A DNA stretch of 64,000 bases from assembly GCA_012103075.1 (NCBI GenBank), contig JAAVLQ010000002.1:1910001-1974000 (forward strand), read 5' to 3'. Positions 40,648 through 50,905 of the stretch are shown here, piece after piece. Within the stretch, counting starts at the first letter, position 1, and each line of letters opens with the position of its first letter. The translations under genes were made by a program, and so were the position numbers. The notes under the pieces were generated by a model, which saw nothing but the letters and a program-made list of their open reading frames with translations, had not been told where the DNA came from and made no database searches. Origin of the DNA: Brucella cytisi (GTDB taxonomy: Bacteria > Pseudomonadota > Alphaproteobacteria > Rhizobiales > Rhizobiaceae).

Positions 40648-42703
40648 ATGGAAAATCTCTGGCGCGATGACGAAGCGGAAAAGGTCATCGCCGAATACGC
40701 TGCGAAAGACATCAACCGTGATCTGGCGCTGCGTACCTATACGACGCGGCTTCTGGGTGGCGAGCCACGGCTGGTGCTGCATGGCGGCGGCAACACGTCG
40801 GTAAAACCGAGGTGACCGACCTCCTCGGTGACACCCATGCAGTGCTCTGCGTCAAAGGCAGCGGTTGGGATATGGGCACGATCGAACCTGCAGGCCTGCC
40901 TGCGGTGAAAATCGACGCCCTCCTCAAGAGCCGTAAACTCGACAGGCTTTCAGACGAGAACATGGTAACGCTGCTGCGCGCCAATCTCATCGAGCCCGCC
41001 GCTCCGAATCCTTCCGTGGAAGCACTGCTGCATGCCTTCCTCCCGCACAAGTTCATCGACCACACGCATTCGACGGCTATTCTCGCCATTGCGGACCGGG
41101 CCGAGAGCCAGAAGATGAGCACGGAACTCTTCGGCGAGAAAATGGGCTTTGTGCCCTATATCATGCCCGGCTTTGCTCTCGCCAAGGCGGCCGCCGAAGT
41201 GTTCGAACAGAACCCGACAGTTGAGGGCCTGATCCTCGACAAGCACGGCATCTTTACCTTCGGCGCGACACCGCGAAAGAAGCCTATGATCGAATGATCC
41301 ACTACGTCACGGTCGCGGAGGATCACGTCAGGAACAATGGTCGCAATCCGTTCACGCCCGCTACCCTGTCCTCTTCCCCGCCCAGCCCCGGCGATATCGC
41401 CCCCATGCTGCGCGGCGCGATCGCCGTCGACAAGGGGAAGGCCGCTATGACCGAATGGTCAGCGTTTTCCGCACATCTCCGGCAATTCTCCATTTCGTCA
41501 ATGCCCGCGAGGTCGCGGACATGGCGGCGCGGGGTGTCTCCACGCCCGATCTTTCAATCCGCATTAAGACCGGCCCGATGGTGTTGCCGGCACCTGCCAC
41601 GGATGGTCTGGCCGGTTACCGCGCGGTCATCGACCAGCACGTCGCAACTTTCGTCGCCGATTACACCGATTATTTCCGCAGCAATGATGCACGTGACGAC
41701 GTCAAGCGCACCATGCTCGATCCCATGCCGCGCCTGACGTTGGTGCCCGGCCTTGGCATGTTTGGCCACGGACGAACCTTCAAGGATGCGACCATTGCCG
41801 TCGATGTCGGCGAGATGTGGATCGAAGCCGTGCGTGATGCCGAATCCGTTGGGCGTTTTGAGCCGGTCAGTCGCCCCGATCTCTTCGACCTTGAATATTG
41901 GTCGCTAGAACAGGCTAAGCTCGCGGGCGTCAGGCCGAAGCCCTTTACTGGGCAGATCGCTGTCGTTACCGGCGGTGCGGGCGCCATCGGCGCTGCCGTC
42001 GTCAAGGCCTTTGCCGCCGAAGGCGCCTGGGCGTTGTTGCGCTTGATCTCGATGGTGAGAAGGTAGCAGTGGCTGCCAAGGCCGCCGGAAACAACTCCAT
42101 CGGCATTGCCTGCGACATCACTGATGCCGCCTCTGTTCGCGCTGCCTTTGACAAAGCAGTCGCAACATTTGGTGGTGTTGACATTGTGGTATCGAATGCC
42201 GGAGCGGCCGGGAAAGTCCTATCGCCACGATGGACGATGCGCTGCTGCGCAAGAGTTTCGAGCTGAATTTCTTCGCTCATCAGACCGTCGCGCAAAATGC
42301 CGTGCGCATCATGAAAGCACAAAAGACCGGCGGCGTCCTACTCTTCAACGCCTCCAAGCAGGCGGTCAATCCCGGTGCTAAGTTCGGTGCCTACGGTCTG
42401 CCGAAAGCAGCAACCCTCTTCCTGTCACGGCAATACGCGCTGGAACATGGTGCCGACAACATCCGCGTCAACGCGGTCAATGCGGATCGTATTCGTTCCG
42501 GTCTTCTTAACGATGAGATGATTGCCAATCGGGCTGCAGCTCGCGGCCTCTCCGTGAAAGAGTATATGGGCGGAAACCTGCTCGGCCTTGAAGTGACGGC
42601 TGAAGACGTTGCTCGCGCCTTCGTGCACCATGCGCTTGCTGAACGCACGACTGCCGATGTCACCACTGTCGATGGCGGGAATATCGCAGCAGCGATGCGC
42701 TGA
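40648..42703 (+). CDS. Bifunctional class II aldolase / short-chain dehydrogenase, several frameshifts
   Basis: The start ATG at 40648 has GGGAGG upstream. The N-terminal half is a class II (fuculose/rhamnulose-phosphate type) aldolase: LVLHGGGNTSVK, zinc ligands in FIDHTHSTAILA, and LDKHGIFTFG. The C-terminal half is an SDR: AVVTGGAGAIGAAVVKAF (Rossmann), VSNAGAAG, and the catalytic YGLPKAA Tyr/Lys. About 685 residues, as in RhaD-SDR fusions. Such enzymes cleave a ketose-1-phosphate to DHAP and an aldehyde, and oxidise or reduce the other product. Frame changes are near 40805 (A4 for A5), 41285, 41455, 42035 and 42225. Confidence 0.85.
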
Positions 42704-42715
42704 TCTTCCGGGGTA

Positions 42716-42785
42716 AGGCTGGTAACTACGCCAGCCTACCAGACATACAGAAAGGGGCGGTCCGATTGACCGCCCTTCCTGTATG
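42716..42785. terminator. Two hairpins between converging genes
   Basis: AGGCTGG/CCAGCCT (42716-42722, 42731-42737) form one hairpin. CATACAG/CTGTATG (42744-42750, 42779-42785) with inner GGGCGGTC/GACCGCCC form a stronger one. They lie between the aldolase/SDR stop (42703) and the SBP stop (42800), so they probably terminate both. Confidence 0.7.
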
Positions 42786-42799
42786 CAGTCATGCCAAAA

Positions 42800-43843
42800 T
42801 CAAGGCTTGGGCATCCATGCAGGCATGGCAACATCGGCATGGGCGAACTGCGGTAGTTTCGCGCCAAGCTCTTCCATGTTCTTGATGTCCTGATCGTTCA
42901 GGTCCTTCTGTGTAATCAGGGTCGGCGGCACAATGACCTGCTTGCCCGGATTTTCACCAGCCAGCAGTATGGCCAGCGAGCGCACCGACACCTGACCGAC
43001 CACCGCCGGATTGGTCGCTGCCGTCGCAACCCACGCAGAACCGGATTCACGCATGGCGGCAATGTCAGAGGTCGAGATATCCGCCGAATAAATTTTCACG
43101 TCAGAAGACATCCCAGCTTCATCGACCGCGATCTTCACGCCCTTGGCGAATTCGTCATAGGGTGCAAACATCACTGTAATGTCGGGGTTGGCGGAGATCA
43201 CAGAGCGTGCCTGATTGGCGACGGAATTGGCAATTGGATTGTCCATTGTACCGAACTGGGCTGCTTCCTTGATGCCGGAATATTTCGTCTTAAACTCTTT
43301 CCATTTCTCGTCACGTCGGTCTAGCGGCGCGATACCTGCGACATAGACATAGCCAGCCTTGAAGCTCTCGCCATTATCCTTGATCGCCTGCTCCAGTGCC
43401 AAGCGAGCAAGGTCGTGATCAGACTGCTCGACTTGCGGAATATTCTCGTTCTCAACGTTCACATCGAAAGCAACGACCTTGATGCCCGCGTCAACCGCAC
43501 GCTTGGCGGCTTCCTTCATGGATTCCGTCAGGCCATGCTGAATGATGATGCCCTGTACTCCAAGTGCGATGGCCCGGTCGACCATATCAGCCTGCAGCGC
43601 CGCATCCTGACGGCTGTCGAATACCTGAAGCTGGACGCCCAACGCCTTGGCCTGTGCTTCGACGCCTGCGAGGTAGGACTGGAAGAAGTCGCCGGTCGAC
43701 AGATAACGCACGAGTGCGATCTTTACTTCGCCCGGCTTGTCGAAAGGTTTCGGCATATCGGCCGCGAGGGATGGCGCGGCAAATGTTGTCGCGGCCATCA
43801 GCCCCAGCGTCAGCTTGCCCGGGGTTCTACGCGTGAAATTCAT
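42800..43843 (-). CDS. Sugar ABC importer solute-binding protein (ribose type)
   Basis: This is an intact periplasmic protein. The start at 43843 is chosen for its GGAGGAG site 6 bases upstream; the GTG at 43858 lies in that site. The signal peptide MNFTRRTPGKLTLGLMAATT has cleavage near SLAADM. Family-4 (Peripla_BP_4) blocks are VKIALVRYLSTGDFFQSYLA, ALGVQGIIIQHGLTESMKEA and DITVMFAPYDEFAKGVKIAV. Length is 347 residues. It is last in an ATPase-permease-SBP operon. Position between the aldolase and the MtnK/MtnA genes suggests a pentose or a 5-substituted ribose as ligand. Confidence 0.93.
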   Translation of the reverse strand: MNFTRRTPGKLTLGLMAATTFAAPSLAADMPKPFDKPGEVKIALVRYLSTGDFFQSYLAGVEAQAKALGVQLQVFDSRQDAALQADMVDRAIALGVQGIIIQHGLTESMKEAAKRAVDAGIKVVAFDVNVENENIPQVEQSDHDLARLALEQAIKDNGESFKAGYVYVAGIAPLDRRDEKWKEFKTKYSGIKEAAQFGTMDNPIANSVANQARSVISANPDITVMFAPYDEFAKGVKIAVDEAGMSSDVKIYSADISTSDIAAMRESGSAWVATAATNPAVVGQVSVRSLAILLAGENPGKQVIVPPTLITQKDLNDQDIKNMEELGAKLPQFAHADVAMPAWMPKP

Positions 43844-43893
43844 GTCAGTCTCCTCCACTGATCAATATTGGTAGCCCGCTGAAGGTTCCCGCC

Positions 43894-44946
43894 TCAGCGT
43901 TTGCCTCTTTTCGAGAGCGCAAAGGTGAAAATCAGGGCGATTACAAGCACGGCGCCCTTGACGAAATCCCGGGTATAGTAAGGCGCGTTCATCATCGTGA
44001 GGCCCTGCAAAAGGATGCCAACGAACAGAGCGCCGACAGCAGTACCGAACGCATTTGGCTTTGCAGCGCCGAGCACTGCGAAACCAATAAGGGCTGCGGC
44101 AACGGCATCGAGAAGCAGATTGTTGCCCGAGGCGATATCCCCGCGCCCGAGGCGGGCGGCGAGCAGAATACCGCCGATCGAGGCAAATACGCCGGAGATG
44201 ATATAGGCCGATATCTTGTAGGCATTGACCGGCGCGCCCGCGAGGCTTGCAGCGCGCTCGTTGGAGCCGACGGCATACATCATCCGTCCGAAACGGGTGT
44301 ACTCAAGGAAGAACCAGATAACAATTGCCAGCACGATCAGCACCACCACCGAGACTGGCACCAGATTGGGCAGGATGAAATCGAAACGGTGGCGACCGAG
44401 CGCCAGAAAGGCCGGGTTGAAGGTGCCAGTGGCGGTCGAACCATCGGGAAGCGTCATGCCCGTTGCGATTGAGCGCCCTTCGGTCGGGATTCGCTGCAGG
44501 CCAAGGAGCAGGAACATCATTCCAAGCGTCGCCAGAAGATCGGGAACGCGCATATAGACGATGATAATCCCGTTGACCAAACCGACGACCACGCCCACGG
44601 CTAGGCAGACGAGTGTCGCTGTCAGAGCATCTCCGCCCATGACCACCATCACATAGGACGAGGCCATCATGGCGGTAGTGGCAACCGAGCCTATGGAAAG
44701 ATCGAAACCGCCGACAACGAGTGTCGCGGTGACGCCGAGCGCAAGAATGCCCGTGATTGATACGGATTGCAGGATGAAGACGGCGCTCTGGGGTGAAGCG
44801 AAACCACCGGTTACAACCGAGAAATAGAGCACCATGCCGACAAGCAGCACGAGGAAGCCATATTTGATCACGGTTTCCCGGATGTTCAAGGCCGCTGGCG
44901 GAACTGTACCGGTGACGGCGGATTTGCTCTCTTCATTTATCATCAT
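43894..44946 (-). CDS. Sugar ABC importer permease (RbsC-like), 350 aa
   Basis: This intact protein has about 9-10 membrane segments. RbsC-type blocks are VGGFDLSIGSVATTAMMASS, PDLLATLGMMFLLLGLQRIP, and YAVGSNERAASLAGAPVNAY with YKISAYIISGVFASIGGIL (the coupling region). It overlaps the ATPase gene by 4 bases and precedes the SBP. A variable insert of about 25 residues after GRSIATGMTLPDGSTATG is seen between segments 4 and 5. Confidence 0.94.
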   Translation of the reverse strand: MMINEESKSAVTGTVPPAALNIRETVIKYGFLVLLVGMVLYFSVVTGGFASPQSAVFILQSVSITGILALGVTATLVVGGFDLSIGSVATTAMMASSYVMVVMGGDALTATLVCLAVGVVVGLVNGIIIVYMRVPDLLATLGMMFLLLGLQRIPTEGRSIATGMTLPDGSTATGTFNPAFLALGRHRFDFILPNLVPVSVVVLIVLAIVIWFFLEYTRFGRMMYAVGSNERAASLAGAPVNAYKISAYIISGVFASIGGILLAARLGRGDIASGNNLLLDAVAAALIGFAVLGAAKPNAFGTAVGALFVGILLQGLTMMNAPYYTRDFVKGAVLVIALIFTFALSKRGKR

Positions 44947-46457
44947 GCACTGACCTGTTGATGGGATTGTCCGGCAATCTCGGAGAGCAGCCGCTCGACA
45001 TCAATGTCTGCATTGCGATGCTCGCCCACGATGGTGTGTTCCGACATCACGAGGATGCGGTCGGCGACTTCGAAGGCTTCGTCGAGTTCCGTCAGAAAAA
45101 GAATTGTGGTGCGCCCTGCTGCAGAAGCTCGCAGCTTCTCACCTATGTCGCGACGGGCAGCGATGTCGACGCCACGGAAAGGCTCATCGAGGATGAGCAG
45201 CCGCGATGGCTCGGAAAGCCAACGGCCAACCATGACTTTCTGCTGGTTTCCGCCCGACAATGTCTGCATCTCGTCGCGCTCACTGCGGCAAACAACGCCG
45301 AGCGACGAAATCTGCTGGCGCGCCGTTACCTTCTCCGCCCGTCGGTTTGAAATGCCGAAAGTCGAAAGCCGGCGTAAGAATGGCAAACTGATATTCTCGT
45401 AAATATTGAAGTCCGGTACGATCCCGCTGATCGCACGGTCCTTCGCGACAAGGAAAACGCCTCTGGCAATCGCTTGACTCGTTGTCTTCGGTGCGTAGTT
45501 CACTCCATCCAGCGTCATGTCGCCTGCTTCCGGGGCACGCGAACCAAACAACGTTTCCGCAAGTGCCGTCTTGCCCACGCCAACAAGGCCCGTGACGGCA
45601 ACGATCTCACCATCGCCGAGATCGAAATCGAAGGGTCGCGTCTGTTCGGAAAGCTTGAGGCCCCGCACACTGAAGACCGGGCGACTAGCGTCGCGCACGG
45701 TAACAGCACCAGCCGACACCTTGCGCCCCAGCATGGCATTTACGGCGCCCTCGTAATCGAGCTCTGGCCCTTCGAAGTGGCCAGTGATGCGACCGTCGCG
45801 CAGCGATACGATGCTGTCAGCAAGGCGACGAATATCCGACATGCGATGCGAGATATAGAGAATGGCGACGCCCCGCGCCTTCAACCGATCAACGAGGTCG
45901 AACAGACGGTCCGCCTCGGCACTGGAAAGCGACGATGTCGGTTCGTCGAGGATCAGCACTTTCGGTTCATGCGCCATGGCGCGCGCAATCGCTACCATCT
46001 GGCGATCCGCAAGTGTCAGGTCATTGATATTGGCCGAAAGGTCGATGGCAAGTCCCATGCGCGAGGCGACCGCCGCCGCTTCGCGGCGCACCCGGCGAGG
46101 ATTGAAGAACAGCCGCGCGCCGCGTCCATTCAGCCGGTCAAGAGTGAGATTGGTTGCCACATCGAGATCGGCGACGACACCATCATTTATATTCTGGTGT
46201 ACAGTGACGACGCCAGCCCGGATTGCCTCGGCGGGCGTCACTGGATCAAAGGCAGCATCCGCCAGCGTGATGGTGCCGCCACCACGGGTGTAGACGCCAG
46301 AGAGAATGCGCACGAGTGTGGATTTTCCGGCGCCATTGGCGCCCATCAAAACCGTCACTGCGCCTGCCTTGAGGTCGAGATCAACACCTTGCAGGACCGT
46401 CACCGGTCCAAAGGATTTGCGCACGCCCTCAATGCGAAACACTGGCTGTTCGCTCAT
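44943..46457 (-). CDS. Sugar ABC importer ATPase (RbsA-like), two nucleotide domains
   Basis: This intact 504-residue tandem ATPase is first in its operon. Domain 1 has Walker A GANGAGKS, a signature-like LTLADRQMVAIARAM and Walker B VLILDEPTSSLSSAEA. Domain 2 has the degenerate Walker A GLVGVGKT, the signature LSGGNQQKVMVGRWL and LLILDEPFRGVDIAARRDIG. This asymmetry is normal for RbsA/XylG/MglA proteins. It is divergent from the MtnK gene, and the inverted repeat at 46497-46523 lies between them. Confidence 0.95.
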   Translation of the reverse strand: MSEQPVFRIEGVRKSFGPVTVLQGVDLDLKAGAVTVLMGANGAGKSTLVRILSGVYTRGGGTITLADAAFDPVTPAEAIRAGVVTVHQNINDGVVADLDVATNLTLDRLNGRGARLFFNPRRVRREAAAVASRMGLAIDLSANINDLTLADRQMVAIARAMAHEPKVLILDEPTSSLSSAEADRLFDLVDRLKARGVAILYISHRMSDIRRLADSIVSLRDGRITGHFEGPELDYEGAVNAMLGRKVSAGAVTVRDASRPVFSVRGLKLSEQTRPFDFDLGDGEIVAVTGLVGVGKTALAETLFGSRAPEAGDMTLDGVNYAPKTTSQAIARGVFLVAKDRAISGIVPDFNIYENISLPFLRRLSTFGISNRRAEKVTARQQISSLGVVCRSERDEMQTLSGGNQQKVMVGRWLSEPSRLLILDEPFRGVDIAARRDIGEKLRASAAGRTTILFLTELDEAFEVADRILVMSEHTIVGEHRNADIDVERLLSEIAGQSHQQVSA

Positions 46458-46496
46458 AAATTCCTCCCACTTACGCCACGTTAAGATAGGCCGCCA

Positions 46497-46523
46497 TCAA
46501 ATGTCAAGGCCATTGACATTTGA
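46497..46523. promoter_or_regulatory. Inverted repeat TCAAATGTCA-N7-TGACATTTGA
   Basis: Perfect 10-base arms (46497-46506, 46514-46523) around AGGCCAT lie in the divergent promoter of the importer (start 46457) and MtnK (46602). TGACA/TGTCA elements match those before the SorC gene. TTGACA at 46513-46518 could also serve as a -35 box for MtnK. Operator function is inferred. Confidence 0.55.
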
Positions 46524-46601
46524 CAGAATGATGCCTTAGCTGTGGGAAAGACGGCATGGCGGCGCATGGTGGAGGCGGCCCATGCGCAGGAGGAGAGCAT
46601 T

Positions 46602-47873
46602 ATGGACAGCCACGTCTTCGAGGCGCTGAGTACAGAGACATTGCCAGTTCGGCTAGGCGGCAATGCCGCCCTGAAAGAAAAAGTTGGAAGCGATTCGTCG
46701 CGCTGGACCATCAGGGAAGTTGGTGACGGCAATCTCAATCTGGTCTTCATCGTCACGGGAGAACGAGGCGCCGTGATCGTCAAGCAGGCGCTACCCTATG
46801 TGCGTCTCGTCGGTGAAAGCTGGCCTCTGCCGCTCAAGCGTTCTTTCTTCGAATATCATGCTCTTAAACGCCGAGGTGCGCGCGATCCGGGCATGGTGCC
46901 GGAAATCCTGCACTTCGATGAAGCGCAGGCGATCATCGTCATGGAGTTTCTAACACCCCACATCATCCTGCGCCGCGCCCTGATTGACGGGCGCGAACTT
47001 CCCGTGATCGGTCGTGACCTCGGCCTCTTCGTTGCCCGTACCCTCTTCCGGGGTTCCGACCTTTCGATGGTGACACGCGAGAAGAAGGCGGATGTCGCCC
47101 TGTTTTCCGACAACGTTGAACTCTGTGACATCACGGAAAACCTTGTCTTTTCCGATCCCTATTTCGAGGCAAAACTTAACCATCACACCACACCACAGCT
47201 CGATCCAATCGTGGCAGAGCTGCGCGCAGACCGCGAGCTCAAGGTGGAAGCGCAGCGGCTGAAACATCTCTTCTCTGCCAAGGCCGAAACACTCTGCCAC
47301 GGTGACCTTCACTCCGGTTCCGTTATGGTGACCGACGATGAGACGCGTGTCATCGATCCGGAATTCGCGTTCTACGGTCCGATCAGCTTCGACGTCGGCA
47401 TGCTGATCGCCAATTTCTGGATGAGCTATTTTTCCCGGGCCGGTCATGAGGCTGCACCCGGCGCTCGCGACAGAATGCGCACCTATCTTCTCGATACGAT
47501 CGAGACGCTGTGGGACACTTTCCGCGCCGAATTCGCTGCCCTGTGGCGTACGGAGCGCAAAGGTATCCTCTATCAGGCAAGTCTCTTCGAAGATCGCCGG
47601 GACCCGCTTGCCGCCGAACAGGCACTCAACATCGTCATCGACGATATCTGGCATGAAATGCTGGGCTTCGCCGGCATCGAAACCCATCGCCGCATCCCGG
47701 GTCTTGCCCATAATGCCGATTTCGAAACCATCACCGACCCCGACCGCCGCGCTGCTTGCGAGAGCAAGGCGCTGAAATTCGGGCGTCATCTCGCAGTCAA
47801 CAGGCAGCGCATCCATAGTCTTCGGGATATCCGCGAGACAGTGGAGCGGCTTGAAAAGGAGATTCTCGCGTGA
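46602..47873 (+). CDS. mtnK: 5-methylthioribose kinase (MtnK-like)
   Basis: This gene is intact. The ATG at 46602 has a strong GGAGGAG site upstream. The protein-kinase-like (APH) fold has VGDGNLNLVFIV (glycine-rich loop region of MtnK), GAVIVKQALPYVRLVGESWP (ATP lysine), the catalytic loop LCHGDLHSGSVMVTDD and the metal motif RVIDPEFAFYGPISFD. These are MtnK-specific in form. About 423 residues. MtnK phosphorylates C1 of 5-methylthioribose; some homologues may take other 5-deoxypentoses. The next gene encodes the matching isomerase, overlapping by 4 bases (GTGA). Confidence 0.93.
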   Translation: MDSHVFEALSTETLPVRLGGNAALKEKVGSDSSRWTIREVGDGNLNLVFIVTGERGAVIVKQALPYVRLVGESWPLPLKRSFFEYHALKRRGARDPGMVPEILHFDEAQAIIVMEFLTPHIILRRALIDGRELPVIGRDLGLFVARTLFRGSDLSMVTREKKADVALFSDNVELCDITENLVFSDPYFEAKLNHHTTPQLDPIVAELRADRELKVEAQRLKHLFSAKAETLCHGDLHSGSVMVTDDETRVIDPEFAFYGPISFDVGMLIANFWMSYFSRAGHEAAPGARDRMRTYLLDTIETLWDTFRAEFAALWRTERKGILYQASLFEDRRDPLAAEQALNIVIDDIWHEMLGFAGIETHRRIPGLAHNADFETITDPDRRAACESKALKFGRHLAVNRQRIHSLRDIRETVERLEKEILA

Positions 47874-48963
47874 AAGTCGGAGAACGCCACTACCATACGA
47901 TCTGGCTGAACGAAGACGACCGCTCCGTCGACATCATCGATCAGCGCTGGCTGCCACATGAATTCCGTGTCGTAACACTGAAAACGGTCGCCGACGTCGC
48001 CGATGCGATACGCGACATGTGGGTGCGCGGCGCTCCACTGATCGGTGTTACGGCTGCCTATGGCGTCGCCATCGCCATGGCGAAAAGCCCCTCGGATGCT
48101 CACCTTGATGCAGTCTGGGAAGAGCTGAACGAGACACGTCCCACCGCCATCAACCTGCGTTGGGCGCTGAACTCAATGCGCGAATATCTGCGACCATTGC
48201 CTGAGGCCGAACGTGCTGATGCGGCCTATAGGCGTGCCGCCGAGATCGCCGGGGAAGATGTCGAGCTCAACCGCGCAATCGGTGCCAACGGCCTTGATGT
48301 CATTCGCGAGATCGCTTCGAAAAAAGAAGCCGGGCGAGCCGGTGCGCATCCTTACCCATTGCAACGCTGGCTGGCTTGCTACCGTCGATTATGGCACCGC
48401 GACGGCGCCGATCTATATGGCCGTAGAGGAAGGAATCCCGGTCCACGTCTATGTCGATGAGACGCGTCCGCGCAATCAGGGTGCCTATCTGACGGCCCGG
48501 GAAATGAAGGGCCATGGCGTGCCGCACACGCTAATCGTAGACAATGCTGGCGGGCATCTGATGCAGCACGGCGATATCGACATGGTAATCGTCGGCACCG
48601 ATCGCACCACGGCAAACGGCGATGTCTGCAATAAGATCGGCACCTACCTCAAGGCGCTCGCAGCGCGTGACAACGACGTGCCGTTCTATGTTGCACTTCC
48701 TTCGCCAACCATCGACTGGACGGTGCATGACGGCGTCAGGGAAATCCCGATCGAAGAACGCACCGCCGACGAAGTGAGCTTCGTCCGGTCGCGCTACCGA
48801 TGGCTCAATTGCAAGCGTCCGCATCTCACCGGAAGGCAGCCCCGCTGCCAATCCAGCCTTCGACGTAACGCCCGCCCGCCTCATTACCGGCCTCATCACG
48901 GAGCGCGGCATCGCAACGCCGTCATCTGAAGGCCTGAAGGCGCTCTTTCCGGAAAGGAGCTGA
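47870..48963 (+). CDS. mtnA: Methylthioribose-1-phosphate isomerase (MtnA-like), frameshifted
   Basis: The start is GTG at 47870. MtnA blocks are IIDQRWLPHEFRVVTLKTVA, MWVRGAPLIGVTAAYGVAIA, LTHCNAGWLATVDYGTATAP (catalytic Cys), VYVDETRPRNQGAYLTAREM and MVIVGTDRTTANGDVCNKIG (catalytic Asp). The frame breaks near 48325 in an A run (six As where five give KKKPGEPVRIL) and near 48795 before the tail ITERGIATPSSEGLKALFPE. The stop is at 48961-48963. It would convert the kinase product to a ribulose-1-phosphate derivative. Confidence 0.9.
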
Positions 48964-48967
48964 GACG

Positions 48968-49902
48968 ATGGTTCTGACCAACGAAAAATCCACCGAGGAT
49001 ATCGCACTCGGTATCCGTCGCCGGGTCTTCTTCCATACAATGAAAAACAATGGTGGCTATCTAAGCCGGGCCTGCTCCGCCGCCGAGAGCCTCGCGCTTC
49101 TCTATAACGAGTTCCTGACGCTCGGCGAACCAACCCTGCCAAAAGTGCCTTTGCCTTTTCGCGGCGTACCCTCCGCCCATAATCCGGACGCCTTCACCGG
49201 AGCCGGATATCATGGTCCCGTTGGTCCGAACTTCGACCGCCTTTTCATCTCGCCTGCCCATTATGCGCTCGTCATTTATTCCGCGCTGATCGAAATGGGA
49301 CGAATGGACGAACATGCGCTCGATCATTTCAATAAGGACGGTGGCTCGGTCGAAATGATTGGTGCCGAGCATAGCCCCGGCATGGAAGTGACTACGGGCT
49401 CGCTGGCACAGGGGCTTTCCATGGCGTCAGGCGTCGCCCGGGCGCGGCTGCGGAACAAAGAGCCCGGCAAGGTGTGGGTCTATATGTCGGACGGCGAATT
49501 CCAAGAAGGTCAGACACGGGAATGTCTCGCGGCGATGAGCTACCACAAGATCGACAACGTTCGCGTCATCGTCGACGTAAACCGCCAGCAATGCGACGGT
49601 GCCATGTCCTCCGTACTCGACCTTGGCGACCTTGCGTCCCGTGTGACGTCCTTTGGGGTCACCTGCCGTTCGGTGGATGGCCACGATCTCGACGCGCTGC
49701 GGACAGCTGCAGAAAGCGCGGAAGCAGGCAAACCACTTGTCATCCTCGCCAACACTTCACCTTACCAAGGCATGGATTTCCTGAAAAGCGTTTCCCGCGC
49801 CTGCACTATGTCCGATTCAAGAGCGCGGAAGAGAGGCTGGAAATGCAGAAGGCTCTTGCTGCCGAACTCGACGTCGATCTCAATGCGATGGAAGGGGCCT
49901 GA
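48968..49902 (+). CDS. Transketolase N-terminal (alpha) subunit, frameshifted
   Basis: AAGGAG lies before ATG 48968. Thiamine-diphosphate domain blocks are HNPDAFTGAGYHGPVGPNFD, ISPAHYALVIYSALIEMGRM, the TTGSLAQGLSMASGVA segment, and the metal-ThDP motif SDGEFQEGQTRECLA followed by DVNRQQCDG. It ends with KRFPRLHYVRFKSAEERLEM and LDVDLNAMEGA at 49902, after a one-base change near 49790. Length is about 310 residues, usual for the first half of split transketolases. As read, the original frame runs on for 645 codons into the second-half gene, but this is a coincidence of two frameshifts. Confidence 0.87.
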
Positions 49903-49904
49903 CC

Positions 49905-50905
49905 ATGGTCGAAATCGTCAACCGCCCCTACGCCAAGGCTTTCGAATCCTTCGCAACCGCGCGCCCGGAAGTGTTGTGCCTTTCGGCCGATCTGACCTCG
50001 TCCTGCGAGGTCGACGGTTTCCGCGACCGGCATCCGGAGCAGTTTCTTACTCTCGGCATGGCCGAACAGAACATGTTGTCTTTTGCTGGCGGTCTCGCCA
50101 TGCAGGATTCCGGCCGTTCATCCATACCTTTTCGGTTTTCCTCTATCGACGGCCCTATGACCAGCTGATCAACTCGATTGCCTATTCCAATCGCAAGGTG
50201 CGATTGATGGGGTTCCTTCCCGGTATCACCACACCGGGCGGCATTACGCATCAGGCGATTGAGGATATTGCCGTATTGCGTGCTGTACCGAACATGACAA
50301 TCCTCGAAACAGGCGATGCGACCGAAGTCGAGACTGTGTTGGAAATCGCCGACAGCATCGACGGCCCGGTCTACGTGCGCATCCTGCGGGGCGAAGTACC
50401 TCGTCTGTTTTCGACACCATTTGAATTTAACAGGCTTCGCACGCTCTCGGAAGGTGATGACATCCTCGTCGTCTCTTCCGGCGTATGCACCGAAGAAGCA
50501 CTGCGCGCCACCGGCCCACTCGCCACGCGTGGTGTCGGCATCCATCATCTTCACGCCTCAACGCTGAAACCATTCGATAGGGACGGCCTCCTGAAAGCCG
50601 CACGCGGTAAGAAGGGCATAGTGACCCCGGAGAACCACACAATCGTTGGAGGCCTCGGCTCAATGGTCGCTGAAATCCTTGCGGAGGAAGGGCTGGGTAT
50701 CCGCCTCAAGCGCCCGGGCCTCAACGACACTTTTGCACACGGTGCCTCGAAGCCATATCTCATGAAGAAATATGGGCTCGATGCGGGAGCCTTGGTTTCA
50801 GCAATTGAGATGCTTGTCGGCATGAATCTCGCCATCGGCGAAGAGGAACTGGCGGAAGTTCGCCTCGATCATGTCCATTCCGCACAGAAGGCCGAGGCGC
50901 TCTGA
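49905..50905 (+). CDS. Transketolase C-terminal (beta) subunit, frameshifted
   Basis: The ATG at 49905 gives MVEIVNRPYAKAFESFATAR, then LCLSADLTSSCEVDGFRDRH. The cofactor-ring motif FLTLGMAEQNMLSFAGGLAM contains the catalytic Glu. A one-base change near 50105 joins FRPFIHTFSVFLYRRPYDQL, GFLPGITTPGGITHQAIEDI and VYVRILRGEVPRLF. The C-terminal domain continues to the TGA at 50903-50905, which overlaps the next ATG. It pairs with the preceding gene. Donor specificity cannot be read from sequence. Confidence 0.88.

Noticed and set aside
45474..46484. 336-codon plus-strand open frame
   Set aside because: It is antisense to the intact sugar ATPase and lacks any recognisable motif.
46950..47816. 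288-codon minus-strand open frame
   Set aside because: It is antisense to the intact MtnK gene; only a shadow.
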